Positions 12,438 through 19,227 of a stretch of 24,813 nucleotides of DNA are shown here, one piece after another. Below the pieces are notes generated by a model. The model saw only the letters and a list, made by a program, of their open reading frames with translations, was not told the DNA's origin and made no database searches. Origin of the DNA: CAJAQL01 sp964442965 (GTDB taxonomy: Bacteria; Patescibacteriota; Minisyncoccia; UBA6257; 2-01-FULL-56-20). A program made the translations under genes and the position numbers. Every line of letters starts with the position of its first letter. Position 1 is the stretch's first letter. The stretch spans positions 1 through 24,813 of the forward strand of contig CAYUBE010000015.1 of assembly GCA_964442965.1 (NCBI GenBank), in the 5' to 3' direction.

Positions 12438-14108
12438 TTAGAGCTGGAACGCTTCTTGGAATTTTTTAAGGAGATTGCGGTCTTCTTCCGGATAAATCTT
12501 TTGCGATCCCCATTCGCCGATTTTCGTCGCAAGGAACCCCTTGAGGCTTTCGTGGGTCCTCATGGCTGATTTCCGATATTCTTGGAGCCATGAAATAACG
12601 AGCCCCGGATCGAGTACGGCGTGGCGAAGGTAAGATGCATCGCGAAGCGTATCGGTGAGGGCATTTTCCTCGCCTTTGTAGCTCTTCTGTACGGCTGCGA
12701 CAAATTCGGCGAACCGCCATAGCGTGCCTCCGGCTTTGGGATCGGCGTCGATTTCGTAATGCTTTGTATTTGTCCTCGCATCCACCACTTCTTTCCATTC
12801 AGGCGGCAGCTCGGATTTCGGCACGCGGATTCTTTCGTTTTGGTCCATAAGAGCCGCAAGCATCATTTCGTAAAGCTCGGGGTTTTCCGCTGATTGCGGA
12901 GGATAGTCGACTTCGAGCGAACCAAGTTCGCGCGCAACTTCAACAGGAAGCTCTGCACGGTCAGGGTGCTTCTCTGAAGGAAGATTTGCCGACCCAATAA
13001 ATCCGAATTCGGGAGCGAGCTTCTCCGAATTTCCCGCCCATGCGGCAAAACTGATTTCTTCTCCCGCACGACGGCCCGAAAGCTGCTTGATTAAAGACCG
13101 CAGCCCTTCCGGAGGATAGCCATTCATTTCATCCATATAGAATATTCCGCCCGGCCCGGCTTGCGCATCTCTCGATGTCTTTTTGCCGGTTACCGCTTGG
13201 CCCAACGGCCCGTACGTTACGAAAGTTTCTTTATCCTTATCAATGCTGCGAAGGCCAAGGAGCGGCCGGATATCGGTTTTGGCTTCCTCGCCGACTTCAA
13301 AAGGAGCGCGGTCGGTAAGTCGCTGTGAAACCGCACGGGCCAGACGCGTTTTCCCGGTTCCCGTTTCTCCGTATAAAAGGAGTGGCCGATTCTGATTTAC
13401 GATGACCAAATGCTCAAGAATTTTATCGAAAAGTTTTTCACGCGAAGGAGTCCAGATGAAGCCGTCTTTTTTAAGTTGCTCGCGATAGGTGCGCAAACGC
13501 TCGAAGGAAAGTCGTGCGGAAAGTTCGGGATCTTCCCGTTCCATTCGCTGCATGGAGCGCTCTGATACTCTCACGCGGGTCGCGAGATCGGCGAGTTCAA
13601 GGAGCGTAAGTTCATCCGCTTCTTTTTCTCGGTGCGAAAAAATATCGGAATACAATTCTAAGCGCCGTTCTTCCGATCCATCTTTCAACTGTTTTTCCCG
13701 AAGATAGTTATCGTACGAGGGAGCGAGTTTTTCTTCTTCGGCGAGTTCACGCTCCAGAGTGTTTTCAAACATGGAACGCACCTGATCATCCTTGAAACGA
13801 GAGCTTATAGCAGTGCGCAGCGGGGCAAGCTTCGTGTCTGCCGCAACGGTAGCCCGAATGCGCCGCGCCCGATCGGCAGGCGATTCTTTTTCGTTTTTCG
13901 GCTCCGCACGCTTCTCGCGATAATCTTTCGCAAGGTCGCTTCGTTTCCGTTGGTAATCGCGCCAAAGCGCGTAAAGCTCTTCCGTGCCCTCCTCGGGCGA
14001 CGCCCATTTTTCAGAAAAAGAAACTGCGCCCTCTTTTCGTTCGGGAGCCTCATCCGAAGCTCGCTCTATCTTTCCAACTATATCTTCGAATTTAGGGCTT
14101 TCTTTCAT
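12438..14108 (-). CDS. MoxR-type AAA+ ATPase of the DGR cassette
   Basis: A 556-residue ATPase. Residues 1 to about 225 are helical and highly charged (likely coiled coil or partner-binding) and match no domain I know. The AAA core spans about 230-420: Walker A GETGTGKT (Lys253), Walker B GIFYMDEMNG (Asp326, Glu327), sensor 1 GFIGSANLPSEK near 373, and an Arg-rich stretch after it. The layout fits the MoxR/dynein-related AAA_5 group. MoxR ATPases typically act with vWA partners to remodel or insert metal into targets; such a partner (transglutaminase-vWA) ends this operon. It is the first gene after a strong promoter, with a short 5' leader and no Shine-Dalgarno sequence. The target 2 ATG follows 7 nt after its stop. 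Confidence 0.9.
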   Translation of the reverse strand: MKESPKFEDIVGKIERASDEAPERKEGAVSFSEKWASPEEGTEELYALWRDYQRKRSDLAKDYREKRAEPKNEKESPADRARRIRATVAADTKLAPLRTAISSRFKDDQVRSMFENTLERELAEEEKLAPSYDNYLREKQLKDGSEERRLELYSDIFSHREKEADELTLLELADLATRVRVSERSMQRMEREDPELSARLSFERLRTYREQLKKDGFIWTPSREKLFDKILEHLVIVNQNRPLLLYGETGTGKTRLARAVSQRLTDRAPFEVGEEAKTDIRPLLGLRSIDKDKETFVTYGPLGQAVTGKKTSRDAQAGPGGIFYMDEMNGYPPEGLRSLIKQLSGRRAGEEISFAAWAGNSEKLAPEFGFIGSANLPSEKHPDRAELPVEVARELGSLEVDYPPQSAENPELYEMMLAALMDQNERIRVPKSELPPEWKEVVDARTNTKHYEIDADPKAGGTLWRFAEFVAAVQKSYKGEENALTDTLRDASYLRHAVLDPGLVISWLQEYRKSAMRTHESLKGFLATKIGEWGSQKIYPEEDRNLLKKFQEAFQL

Positions 14109-14124
14109 GATAATTTATGGCTGG

Positions 14125-14153
14125 ATTATATATTATAATGCCGAGCAAGTCAA
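14125..14153 (-). promoter_or_regulatory. Promoter of the MoxR-DGR operon
   Basis: Minus-strand TTGACT (14148-14153), 17-bp spacer, TATAAT (14125-14130). This is a near-consensus housekeeping promoter, 16 nt upstream of the ATG at 14108, predicting a leader of about 10 nt. It could drive everything down to 5732 on one transcript, including the TR RNA. Confidence 0.85.
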
Positions 14154-14320
14154 GGGCTTCCTCTTTGTTATTAGTTATCGCAGTATCTCAAGTCTACATC
14201 ATTCCCGAAGCAAAATAAATATCTGAAATGGGGACCGGAGGACGCCCGGACTTTCGCCGCCATTGCGTCATCCATTGAGATACGGAGAGGATGTTGATGC
14301 GATCATAAAAATGGCGAAGG
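14154..14320. other. Unassigned region between the DGR promoter and the tRNA-Val locus
   Basis: No gene is recognised. On the minus strand 14244-14255 reads GAAAGTCCGGGC, like the conserved 5' core of RNase P RNA, but the matching ACAGAAA partner and the rest of that RNA are absent. The GC-rich part (about 14228-14265) contains partly repeated GTCC/CCGG units that could fold. Confidence 0.35.
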
Positions 14321-14343
14321 TGGTGCGCGATGGAGGGATCGGA

Positions 14344-14367
14344 TCCCCGCCTGCGCGGGGACAGGCT
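14344..14367. repeat. REP-like hairpin inserted in the T arm of the outer tRNA
   Basis: A 24-nt insertion containing CCCCGC/GCGGGG with a CTGC loop and a trailing ACAGGC. It exactly interrupts GGAG and the T loop, compared with the intact tRNA-Val beside it. Confidence 0.7.
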
Positions 14368-14381
14368 CTCCGGCCTTCACA

Positions 14382-14499
14382 ATAATTTCCTTTCGTGTGT
14401 GCGCGATGGAGGGATCGGACCTCCGGCCTTCACAATGTCAATGTGACGCTCTACCACTGAGCTAATCGCGCAGAGAGCGCACACACGAATGGAAATTAT
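14382..14499. repeat. 23-bp inverted repeat bracketing the intact tRNA-Val
   Basis: The arms 14382-14404 and 14477-14499 are complementary over 23 bp with a single mismatch. The left arm overlaps the first 4-5 bases of the tRNA acceptor end. The pair would extend the anticodon stem of the outer copy and hold the intact tRNA at its tip, much as rRNA processing stalks do. Confidence 0.8.
14400..14471 (-). tRNA. trnV: tRNA-Val (GAC)
   Basis: A complete 72-nt cloverleaf: acceptor GCGCGAT/ATCGCGC with discriminator A, D arm GCTCAGTGGTAGAGC, anticodon stem TCACA/TGTGA with loop TTGACAT (anticodon GAC), and T arm GGAGG/CCTCC around TCCGATC. CCA is not encoded (ACAC follows). It lies inside the anticodon loop of an expanded second copy and has no promoter of its own that I can see. 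Confidence 0.95.
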
Positions 14500-14518
14500 A
14501 TTATCAATGTGACGCTCC

Positions 14519-14789
14519 TGGCTCCATTTCCATAATACCTCCGACCCGCGTTGCACGCTATCATGCCCGAGCGCGAGGCGCAATGAGGAGACAGTGGCAT
14601 GAGCCACGGCTCCGAAGAACAACGACACGATCGGGCATGATAGCCGCAACCCTTCGGGATCTGGCCAATCGGCGCAATTCCCGCGTCGCTTCTCCTCAAT
14701 GTAGGACATCCTACAATTTCGTCATCACTCCTTGAACTTGCGCCGATTGGTTCAGATCGCGGACGGAGAGATTATGGAAGTGGAGCCCG
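14519..14789 (-). ncRNA. Large branched RNA insertion in the D loop of the outer tRNA
   Basis: Three nested or adjacent long inverted repeats: a basal stem of about 29 bp with a few mismatches (about 14520-14549 with 14759-14788), arm A with 14 perfect pairs (14557-14570 with 14631-14644), and arm B with 13 perfect pairs (14665-14677 with 14738-14750). Arm A holds GTGGC/GCCAC and arm B holds the palindrome TGTAGGA-CA-TCCTACA (14700-14715). No good open frame follows the structure, and I know no RNA family that fits. It behaves like a folded RNA domain, not random spacer. Confidence 0.6.
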
Positions 14790-14823
14790 CACTGAACTAA
14801 TCGCGCGATTTGGGACAGTGAAA

Positions 14824-14851
14824 AGTATAGCGTATCTTTTGATTTTCGCAA
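14824..14851 (-). promoter_or_regulatory. Promoter of the tRNA-Val locus
   Basis: Minus-strand TTGCGA (14846-14851), 16-bp spacer, TATACT (14824-14829). Transcription would start near 14817, about 10 nt before the 5' end of the outer tRNA, so the whole 486-nt structure including the intact tRNA would be on one transcript. Confidence 0.6.
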
Positions 14852-14943
14852 CGGGCAGAAGAAATTTATTCATGCCATTCGGAGTTCGACTCCGATATAT
14901 CCGAGCCAAACTCCGAACAGAATGTTCTAAATCCCGATTTTCA

Positions 14944-16374
14944 TCAGGATGACGTATCAAGCATCCGCTTGAAGAGATCGGTAAGCATTTCCGGGCGGGC
15001 GCGGCCCTTCAGTTTTGCCATCGCTTTGCCGATGAGAAACTGCAAGCTCGCCGTCTTCCCCTTTCTATAATCGCTGATTGCCGCTTCGTTCTCGGCGATG
15101 ACCGCCGTGACGACGGCTTCAATCTCGCCCATATCGGACGAAACGCCAATGTTCTCGCTCACTACGATCTCCGTGGGATCGGCACCGGTTTCGAACATTC
15201 TCGTGAGAATATCCTTTGCCTGCCGGCTGGTCACTTTCCCTTCCTCGATCAGCACAGCAAGATGAGCAAGATGCTCCGGCGTGATTTTCAGATCGGCAAA
15301 ATCCGTACCCGCCTGATTGAGGAGCCCACGAAGATCGCTCGTCAGATAATTATAAAGTGATTGAAAACCGGAAGTCGGAGATTGCTCCTTCAGTTCTGAT
15401 ATCGCCTCTTCAAAATAATTTGCAAGTGCCGGTTCGGAAACAAGGATTTCTGTCTGCTTTTCATCAAGCCCATATTCCTTCATAAATCGCACACGTTTAT
15501 CGGCAGGCAATTCCGGCAGTGACTCGCGGAGCGCGTCCAAATCAAATACGCTCGTTTCAAACGGCGGCAAGTCCGGCTCCGGGAAATAGCGATAATCCTG
15601 AGCTTCTTCTTTCGACCGTTGCGAAGTCGTTTTTTGCCGTAGCTCATCCCAGCCGCGCGTTTCCTGATGGACCGTCTCCCCTTTTTCAAGCAGTTCCGTT
15701 TGGCGTTTGATCTCAAAATTGATCGCCTGAAAAACCGAGTTGAATGAATTCAAATTCTTCACCTCGGCACGGGTACCGAGTTCATTCGTGGCCGACATCG
15801 ATACATTCGCATCGGCGCGCATCTGGCCCCGTTCAAGATCGGCATCCGAGACGCCAAGATAGCGCAATACCAACTGAAGTTCTTTCATAAATGCCACAGC
15901 ATCCTCGGCAGTATGGATATCAGGCTCCGTCACGAGCTCCATGAGCGGCACACTCGCGCGGTTGTAGTCGACGAGCGTCCCGCCAGAACTGTCATCGTGG
16001 ACCAGCTTGCCAGCATCTTCTTCCAAGTGAATATGATTTATCTTTACATTCCGCAGGGTTCCACCAAGCACGAGCGGTTCACCGGACTGGGAAATTTGAT
16101 ACGCCTTCGGAAGATCGGGATAAAAATAATTTTTGCGATCGAATCTCGATCGGGCGTTTGGCTTCCCCTGAAGCGCAAGGCCGACTTTGATGACATGCTC
16201 CACAGCAAGTTTATTGATGGTCGGCAGAGTTCCCGGATGCGCGAGACACACCGGACAGACATTTACGTTCGGATGCTTTTCGTCAGGATCGTTCAGCGAA
16301 TCGCAGAACATCTTCGTCCGCGTCTTGAGCTCCGCGTGGACTTCCAATCCGATGGTGGGCTTATATTCACTCAT
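14944..16374 (-). CDS. gatB: Asp/Glu-tRNA amidotransferase subunit B
   Basis: This 476-residue GatB has the family's usual length. It binds misacylated Glu-tRNA(Gln) or Asp-tRNA(Asn) and, with GatA and GatC, converts them to Gln- or Asn-tRNA. Seen in the sequence: N-terminal IGLEVHAELKTRTKMFC, the Cys motif CPVCLAHPGTLP, RKNYFYPDLPKAYQISQ, GQMRADANVS, RTEVKNLNSFN-like RAEVKNLNSFNSV, and the C-terminal YqeY-like tail (LIGKAMAKLKGRARPEML). The start codon has no Shine-Dalgarno sequence. gatA and gatC are not in the window. The 3' end runs into repeat-like DNA and then the tRNA-Val promoter. Confidence 0.97.
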   Translation of the reverse strand: MSEYKPTIGLEVHAELKTRTKMFCDSLNDPDEKHPNVNVCPVCLAHPGTLPTINKLAVEHVIKVGLALQGKPNARSRFDRKNYFYPDLPKAYQISQSGEPLVLGGTLRNVKINHIHLEEDAGKLVHDDSSGGTLVDYNRASVPLMELVTEPDIHTAEDAVAFMKELQLVLRYLGVSDADLERGQMRADANVSMSATNELGTRAEVKNLNSFNSVFQAINFEIKRQTELLEKGETVHQETRGWDELRQKTTSQRSKEEAQDYRYFPEPDLPPFETSVFDLDALRESLPELPADKRVRFMKEYGLDEKQTEILVSEPALANYFEEAISELKEQSPTSGFQSLYNYLTSDLRGLLNQAGTDFADLKITPEHLAHLAVLIEEGKVTSRQAKDILTRMFETGADPTEIVVSENIGVSSDMGEIEAVVTAVIAENEAAISDYRKGKTASLQFLIGKAMAKLKGRARPEMLTDLFKRMLDTSS

Positions 16375-16498
16375 AATTACTGATAGTACCTGAATTCTTT
16401 GGCGGATTCAAGAAAACTGCGAGCGGCAACCCCCTGAGTCGATATGCGAGATATGAAACATGAAATAGGAAAAATGTTCGTATCTCGTATCTCGATTC
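16375..16498. repeat. Intergenic low-complexity repeat (gatB-rodA)
   Basis: A gene-free spacer with imperfect tandem units around GAGATACGA (minus strand, about 16476-16498) and a second degenerate set near 16441-16470. The units resemble the simple tandem inserts in the valS leader and in valS itself. No promoter is evident. Confidence 0.45.
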
Positions 16499-17545
16499 TC
16501 ATGACTGCCGACGAATAGCATTTACAATCGCGAGCAAAAAACAATCGACGAACATACTGGTACCGCCGTAGCTCAGAAATGGGAACGTGACGCCGATCAC
16601 AGGCAAAAGTCCGGTTGCGGAACCGGCATTCAGGAAAAACTGGACACTGAGCATGACGGCAACGCCGAGACAGATGCATTTCGCGAAATTTTCCTGGGCA
16701 AAGGAACCAATCGACAAGATGCGCCAAATCAAGAAAAAGAAAGCAGCGAGCACGACAAGGCCGCCGAATATTCCCCACTCTTCAATGAAGGCCGCGAAGA
16801 TGAAATCCTCCGTCGGCTCCGAGAGAAATCCAAGCTCAGCCTGTGTTCCTTGGCCATAACCCTTGCCCCAAAAACCGGCGGAACCGATGGCGATCCGGGA
16901 TTGTGTCACGCTATAGTTGATACCCAATGAATTCTGCTGCGGATAAAAGAAACCGATGATACGTGCACGATGATAGTCGCGGAGCACGAAGTTCCAAACG
17001 AAAATACCGGCAAGCGCGAAGATCGCAACCGTGATGAGAACGCGGCGCCATGGCAGGCCGAGCAAAAGAAGAAACCCGAACCATATCCCGAAGAAGATGA
17101 CTGCGGAGCCGAGGTCGGGCAAGCGCACAGCGATTGCGGCGGGGATAATAAAGAAAATAAACGAGGTCACAATATTCTCAAGGCGTGCGACCGCAAGGTG
17201 CCGCCGCCGGAAATACATCGCATACAGGAAAATAAGCGCGGCCTTCATTAATTCCACCGGCTGGATGCTCAAAGGCCCCAACACGATCCAGTTCCGGGCG
17301 TTCCGGATGACCGAGCCATGCAGCAAGAGAAAAAGCATCAGCAGCAAGGTGAAAATATAGAACGCCACGATCGCCCAGCGAATATTGAAAATCGCCCGCC
17401 AGTCGAAAAATAAAAAGAAAATCACCGCACCCGCACCGAGCGCGATCCAAACCAGCTGTAACCAAAAAAGATGGATGGACAAAGCTGAGAGCGTGACAAG
17501 CCCCGCAACCATGATGATGCCAACTGGAATAAAAAGAGAGAGCAT
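16499..17545 (-). CDS. rodA: SEDS-family peptidoglycan polymerase (RodA/FtsW)
   Basis: About 348 residues with some nine or ten hydrophobic segments. SEDS signatures are present: SIQPVELMKAALI, the DLGSAVIF loop, the large extracellular loop GKGYGQGTQAELGFLSEPTEDFIFA with its conserved Glu/Asp, and the C-terminal PVIGVTFPFLSYGGTSM. SEDS proteins are lipid II glycosyltransferases in the cell membrane that work with a class B PBP. RodA (elongation) and FtsW (division) are hard to separate here. The size and the lack of a long N-terminal tail favour RodA. The frame can also begin at a TTG at 17563, but that lies in repeat DNA, so I prefer the ATG at 17545. No PBP2 gene is adjacent. Confidence 0.93.
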   Translation of the reverse strand: MLSLFIPVGIIMVAGLVTLSALSIHLFWLQLVWIALGAGAVIFFLFFDWRAIFNIRWAIVAFYIFTLLLMLFLLLHGSVIRNARNWIVLGPLSIQPVELMKAALIFLYAMYFRRRHLAVARLENIVTSFIFFIIPAAIAVRLPDLGSAVIFFGIWFGFLLLLGLPWRRVLITVAIFALAGIFVWNFVLRDYHRARIIGFFYPQQNSLGINYSVTQSRIAIGSAGFWGKGYGQGTQAELGFLSEPTEDFIFAAFIEEWGIFGGLVVLAAFFFLIWRILSIGSFAQENFAKCICLGVAVMLSVQFFLNAGSATGLLPVIGVTFPFLSYGGTSMFVDCFLLAIVNAIRRQS

Positions 17546-17563
17546 GATTTTTTCGAGATTCAA

Positions 17564-17625
17564 GAATCAGGATTCATGAATAATTCCTTCTTGCTTCCTG
17601 AAGCTTGAATCCTGAATCAATTTTT
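17564..17625. repeat. Short tandem-like repeat (GAATCCTGAATC type)
   Basis: The units GAATCAGGATTCATGAA and GCTTGAATCCTGAATC are near-copies and partly self-complementary, and fill the spacer between rodA and the next gene. They resemble simple inserts elsewhere in the window. Confidence 0.5.
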
Positions 17626-18393
17626 TCAATTCCTTTCCGCGTACGCATGAAGTTCGGTTCCTGAAATATTCTCATTCGGCAACAACGGATAGCTTATTGA
17701 AAAATTTTCCATCGCACTCGGTGCAAGCGAATCAAGTTCTGTTTGCGAAGCGCCGATCGGCGCCCCGGCTGCGTCCTTAAAAATCGCCACGACCACGATA
17801 TTCTGGAACGACGAGATGTCGCGGTCGGTTATATTCCCGCTCACTGTGGCGTAGCCATTCGTGCCCGCGACGCTCATGACATTCGTAAACGCGAATTGCG
17901 GCACAAGCCCCATCTGCGGCGCAGGCACCCATTGGACATTACTGATTACGATGTCGGCCCGACTTGGCGCCGCCGATACCACCTCGTTCGGCAGGACTAG
18001 ATATTTCGTCTCGTCGGCATATGCAAAAGACGTTCCATTCACGACCGCTACCGTACTTGATTCATCGGGACCGTAAAATGTCACCGTATAATCGAATGAA
18101 GATGCTGCGAAACCCGAATTCGCGTTTTCGATCTGGGCAAGAAACGTCGCATGGCCGGCAATGGGAGAAAACACATGAGCCGTGCCGAGGAGAGAGATCA
18201 ATTGGATCGTCGATGGAATGCAAAGCTTCGCACATGGTCCGCCGCAATCGATGCCCTGCTCCCCTTCATTTTGAATGCCGTCAAAACACGACGGCGCCTG
18301 CTTCGGAAGCAAAAAATAGATTACGGTTATGATAGCCGCCAAAACAGCCAGATAAAAAATCCCGTAGAGCACCTGTTTGACGCGCCGCGACAT
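17626..18393 (-). CDS. Membrane-anchored extracytoplasmic protein with a DGIQN-DCGGPC motif
   Basis: This 255-residue protein has a basic N-terminus (MSRRVKQ) and one membrane helix (about residues 9-28). A Cys-rich motif follows directly: SCFDGIQNEGEQGIDCGGPC and KLC, with four or five Cys. This motif recurs in predicted surface proteins of candidate-phyla bacteria and others (recalled, not searched), but its function is unknown. The rest (about 60-255) looks like beta-sandwich material, Thr/Ser/Val-rich and without enzymatic motifs. The likely role is a cell-surface or envelope scaffold. It lies downstream of its own TATAAT box (6 nt before the ATG) and upstream of rodA on the same strand, which fits an envelope role but does not prove one. 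Confidence 0.75.
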   Translation of the reverse strand: MSRRVKQVLYGIFYLAVLAAIITVIYFLLPKQAPSCFDGIQNEGEQGIDCGGPCAKLCIPSTIQLISLLGTAHVFSPIAGHATFLAQIENANSGFAASSFDYTVTFYGPDESSTVAVVNGTSFAYADETKYLVLPNEVVSAAPSRADIVISNVQWVPAPQMGLVPQFAFTNVMSVAGTNGYATVSGNITDRDISSFQNIVVVAIFKDAAGAPIGASQTELDSLAPSAMENFSISYPLLPNENISGTELHAYAERN

Positions 18394-18399
18394 GGTTCC

Positions 18400-18405
18400 A
18401 TTATA
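18400..18405 (-). promoter_or_regulatory. -10 box 6 nt before the ATG of the anchored protein
   Basis: TATAAT on the minus strand ends 6 nt before the ATG at 18393, which implies a leaderless mRNA. The -35 position is weak (about TTTCGC). It is the same arrangement as at cdaA. Confidence 0.5.
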
Positions 18406-18434
18406 ATCTTTCTCTGGTTGTGGCGAAAGTCATG

Positions 18435-18477
18435 ATAAAAAAAGTGCCCGTTCCAAAAATAAATTTAGGAACGGGCG
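18435..18477 (-). terminator. Strong terminator of the 18492-18953 gene
   Basis: A perfect 9-bp stem GCCCGTTCC/GGAACGGGC (18446-18454 with 18468-18476) is followed on the minus strand by CTTTTTTTA. It lies about 15 nt after the stop codon and insulates the next gene. Confidence 0.9.
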
Positions 18478-18491
18478 AAAAGAGCTATTAT

Positions 18492-18953
18492 TCAATATTT
18501 ACGAACTCCAACGAGAGCACATCTCTCGTTAAACCCGAGCGAAGTGATTACTTGAATGAGAGTTAGCCAACGCCGGCGGTCATTTTCCCTATCGAGACAA
18601 AGAATTCGATCTCTGCCCTGCGGATCTTTCCATGGCTCATGCCAAAATAAAAGACTCGGCTTCTCTTCAGAGGACATTTTGCCGAACTGCTCAGTAAATC
18701 TTATACCATGGGCATAGGTTGGTCTTTCTAATCCCGCATCAGCAAGAAGATCCAATGCATAATTCTCGCTCATTAAACGGCCAGGAGCTTCAATTATTTC
18801 GATCTCATCAGTCCATTCTTTCTCGTTATTCAACGGGAAATTTTTCTGATTGATCCACCGATTAGACGGAAATCCTAGGGATTCTACTATCTTATCGGTA
18901 TCAACTTGACCACCCATCTTTACCGGAAAGGCAGAAACTACTTTTACTGTCAT
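18492..18953 (-). CDS. Hypothetical protein, unknown function
   Basis: A 153-residue soluble protein that I cannot assign. It is rich in charged and aromatic residues, with segments such as SLLFWHEPWKDPQGRDRILC and RRRWLTLIQVITSLGFNE, and has no membrane helix or obvious catalytic motif. The start is supported by AAAGGG about 8 nt upstream of the ATG. It forms a single-gene unit with its own promoter (TTGACA, 17 bp, TTAATC) and a strong terminator. It is more AT-rich than the neighbouring core genes, which may mean recent acquisition. Confidence 0.65.
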   Translation of the reverse strand: MTVKVVSAFPVKMGGQVDTDKIVESLGFPSNRWINQKNFPLNNEKEWTDEIEIIEAPGRLMSENYALDLLADAGLERPTYAHGIRFTEQFGKMSSEEKPSLLFWHEPWKDPQGRDRILCLDRENDRRRWLTLIQVITSLGFNERCALVGVRKY

Positions 18954-19088
18954 GAGGAACCCTTTCTGTTTTTCTTATCTTAAATTTCTTTTTTATCTTT
19001 CCAATCGGGTTGAGGCTTTCAGGCCACGATCTACATCGCGACTTCAAAGCTAAAACCACATTATTATATTTTAAAAAATCTACCTAGA

Positions 19089-19117
19089 GATTAACATAGT
19101 TTAGAATGAACTGTCAA
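19089..19117 (-). promoter_or_regulatory. Promoter of the 18492-18953 gene
   Basis: Minus-strand TTGACA (19112-19117), 17-bp spacer, TTAATC (19089-19094). It would give a leader of about 130 nt. The rest of that leader is AT-rich and shows no recognised regulatory element. Confidence 0.5.
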
Positions 19118-19141
19118 TAGCGAAAAAAACGAAAAAATGGA

Positions 19142-19214
19142 TATAATGTTGTAGTGTTGTAATGTCCTCATGCTTGAATGTAAAAAATCACTAGATCACT
19201 AGAACACTACAACA
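19142..19214 (+). promoter_or_regulatory. valS -10 box and leader inverted repeat
   Basis: TATAAT at 19142-19147 has only a weak -35 box. The leader that follows has a 12-bp perfect inverted repeat (19147-19158 with 19203-19214), enclosing AT-rich sequence with a second CACTAGATCACTAG unit. It ends 13 nt before the ATG. No T-box consensus or Shine-Dalgarno sequence is present. The units look like a simple tandem-repeat insertion. Confidence 0.45.
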
Positions 19215-19227
19215 TTAAAACATCACC

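Larger units (their letters stand above)
14321..14806 (-). pseudogene. Expanded tRNA-Val-like copy with three loop insertions (outer tRNA)
   Basis: Two halves of a second tRNA-Val enclose the intact one. The 5' half has acceptor GCGCGAT (14800-14806), TA, D stem GTTC (14794-14797) with partner GAGC (14514-14517), and anticodon stem TCACA (14508-14512). The 3' half has TGTGA (14377-14381), AGGCC, GGAG (14368-14371), T loop TCCGATC (14337-14343), CCTCC, acceptor ATCGCGC (14325-14331), A and an encoded CCA (14321-14323). All stems can still pair. About 270 nt interrupt the D loop, about 120 nt (including a whole tRNA-Val) the anticodon loop, and 24 nt the T stem. It is either a pseudogene shaped by nested insertions or a precursor-like structured RNA. 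Confidence 0.65.

Noticed and set aside
14244..14255. GAAAGTCCGGGC, resembling the RNase P RNA 5' core
   Set aside because: The partner ACAGAAA segment and the remaining conserved regions are not found in the surrounding sequence on that strand.
19148..19227. Possible T-box riboswitch before valS
   Set aside because: No T-box GGTGG-type sequence, specifier loop or antiterminator; the leader is a simple repeat with one inverted repeat.
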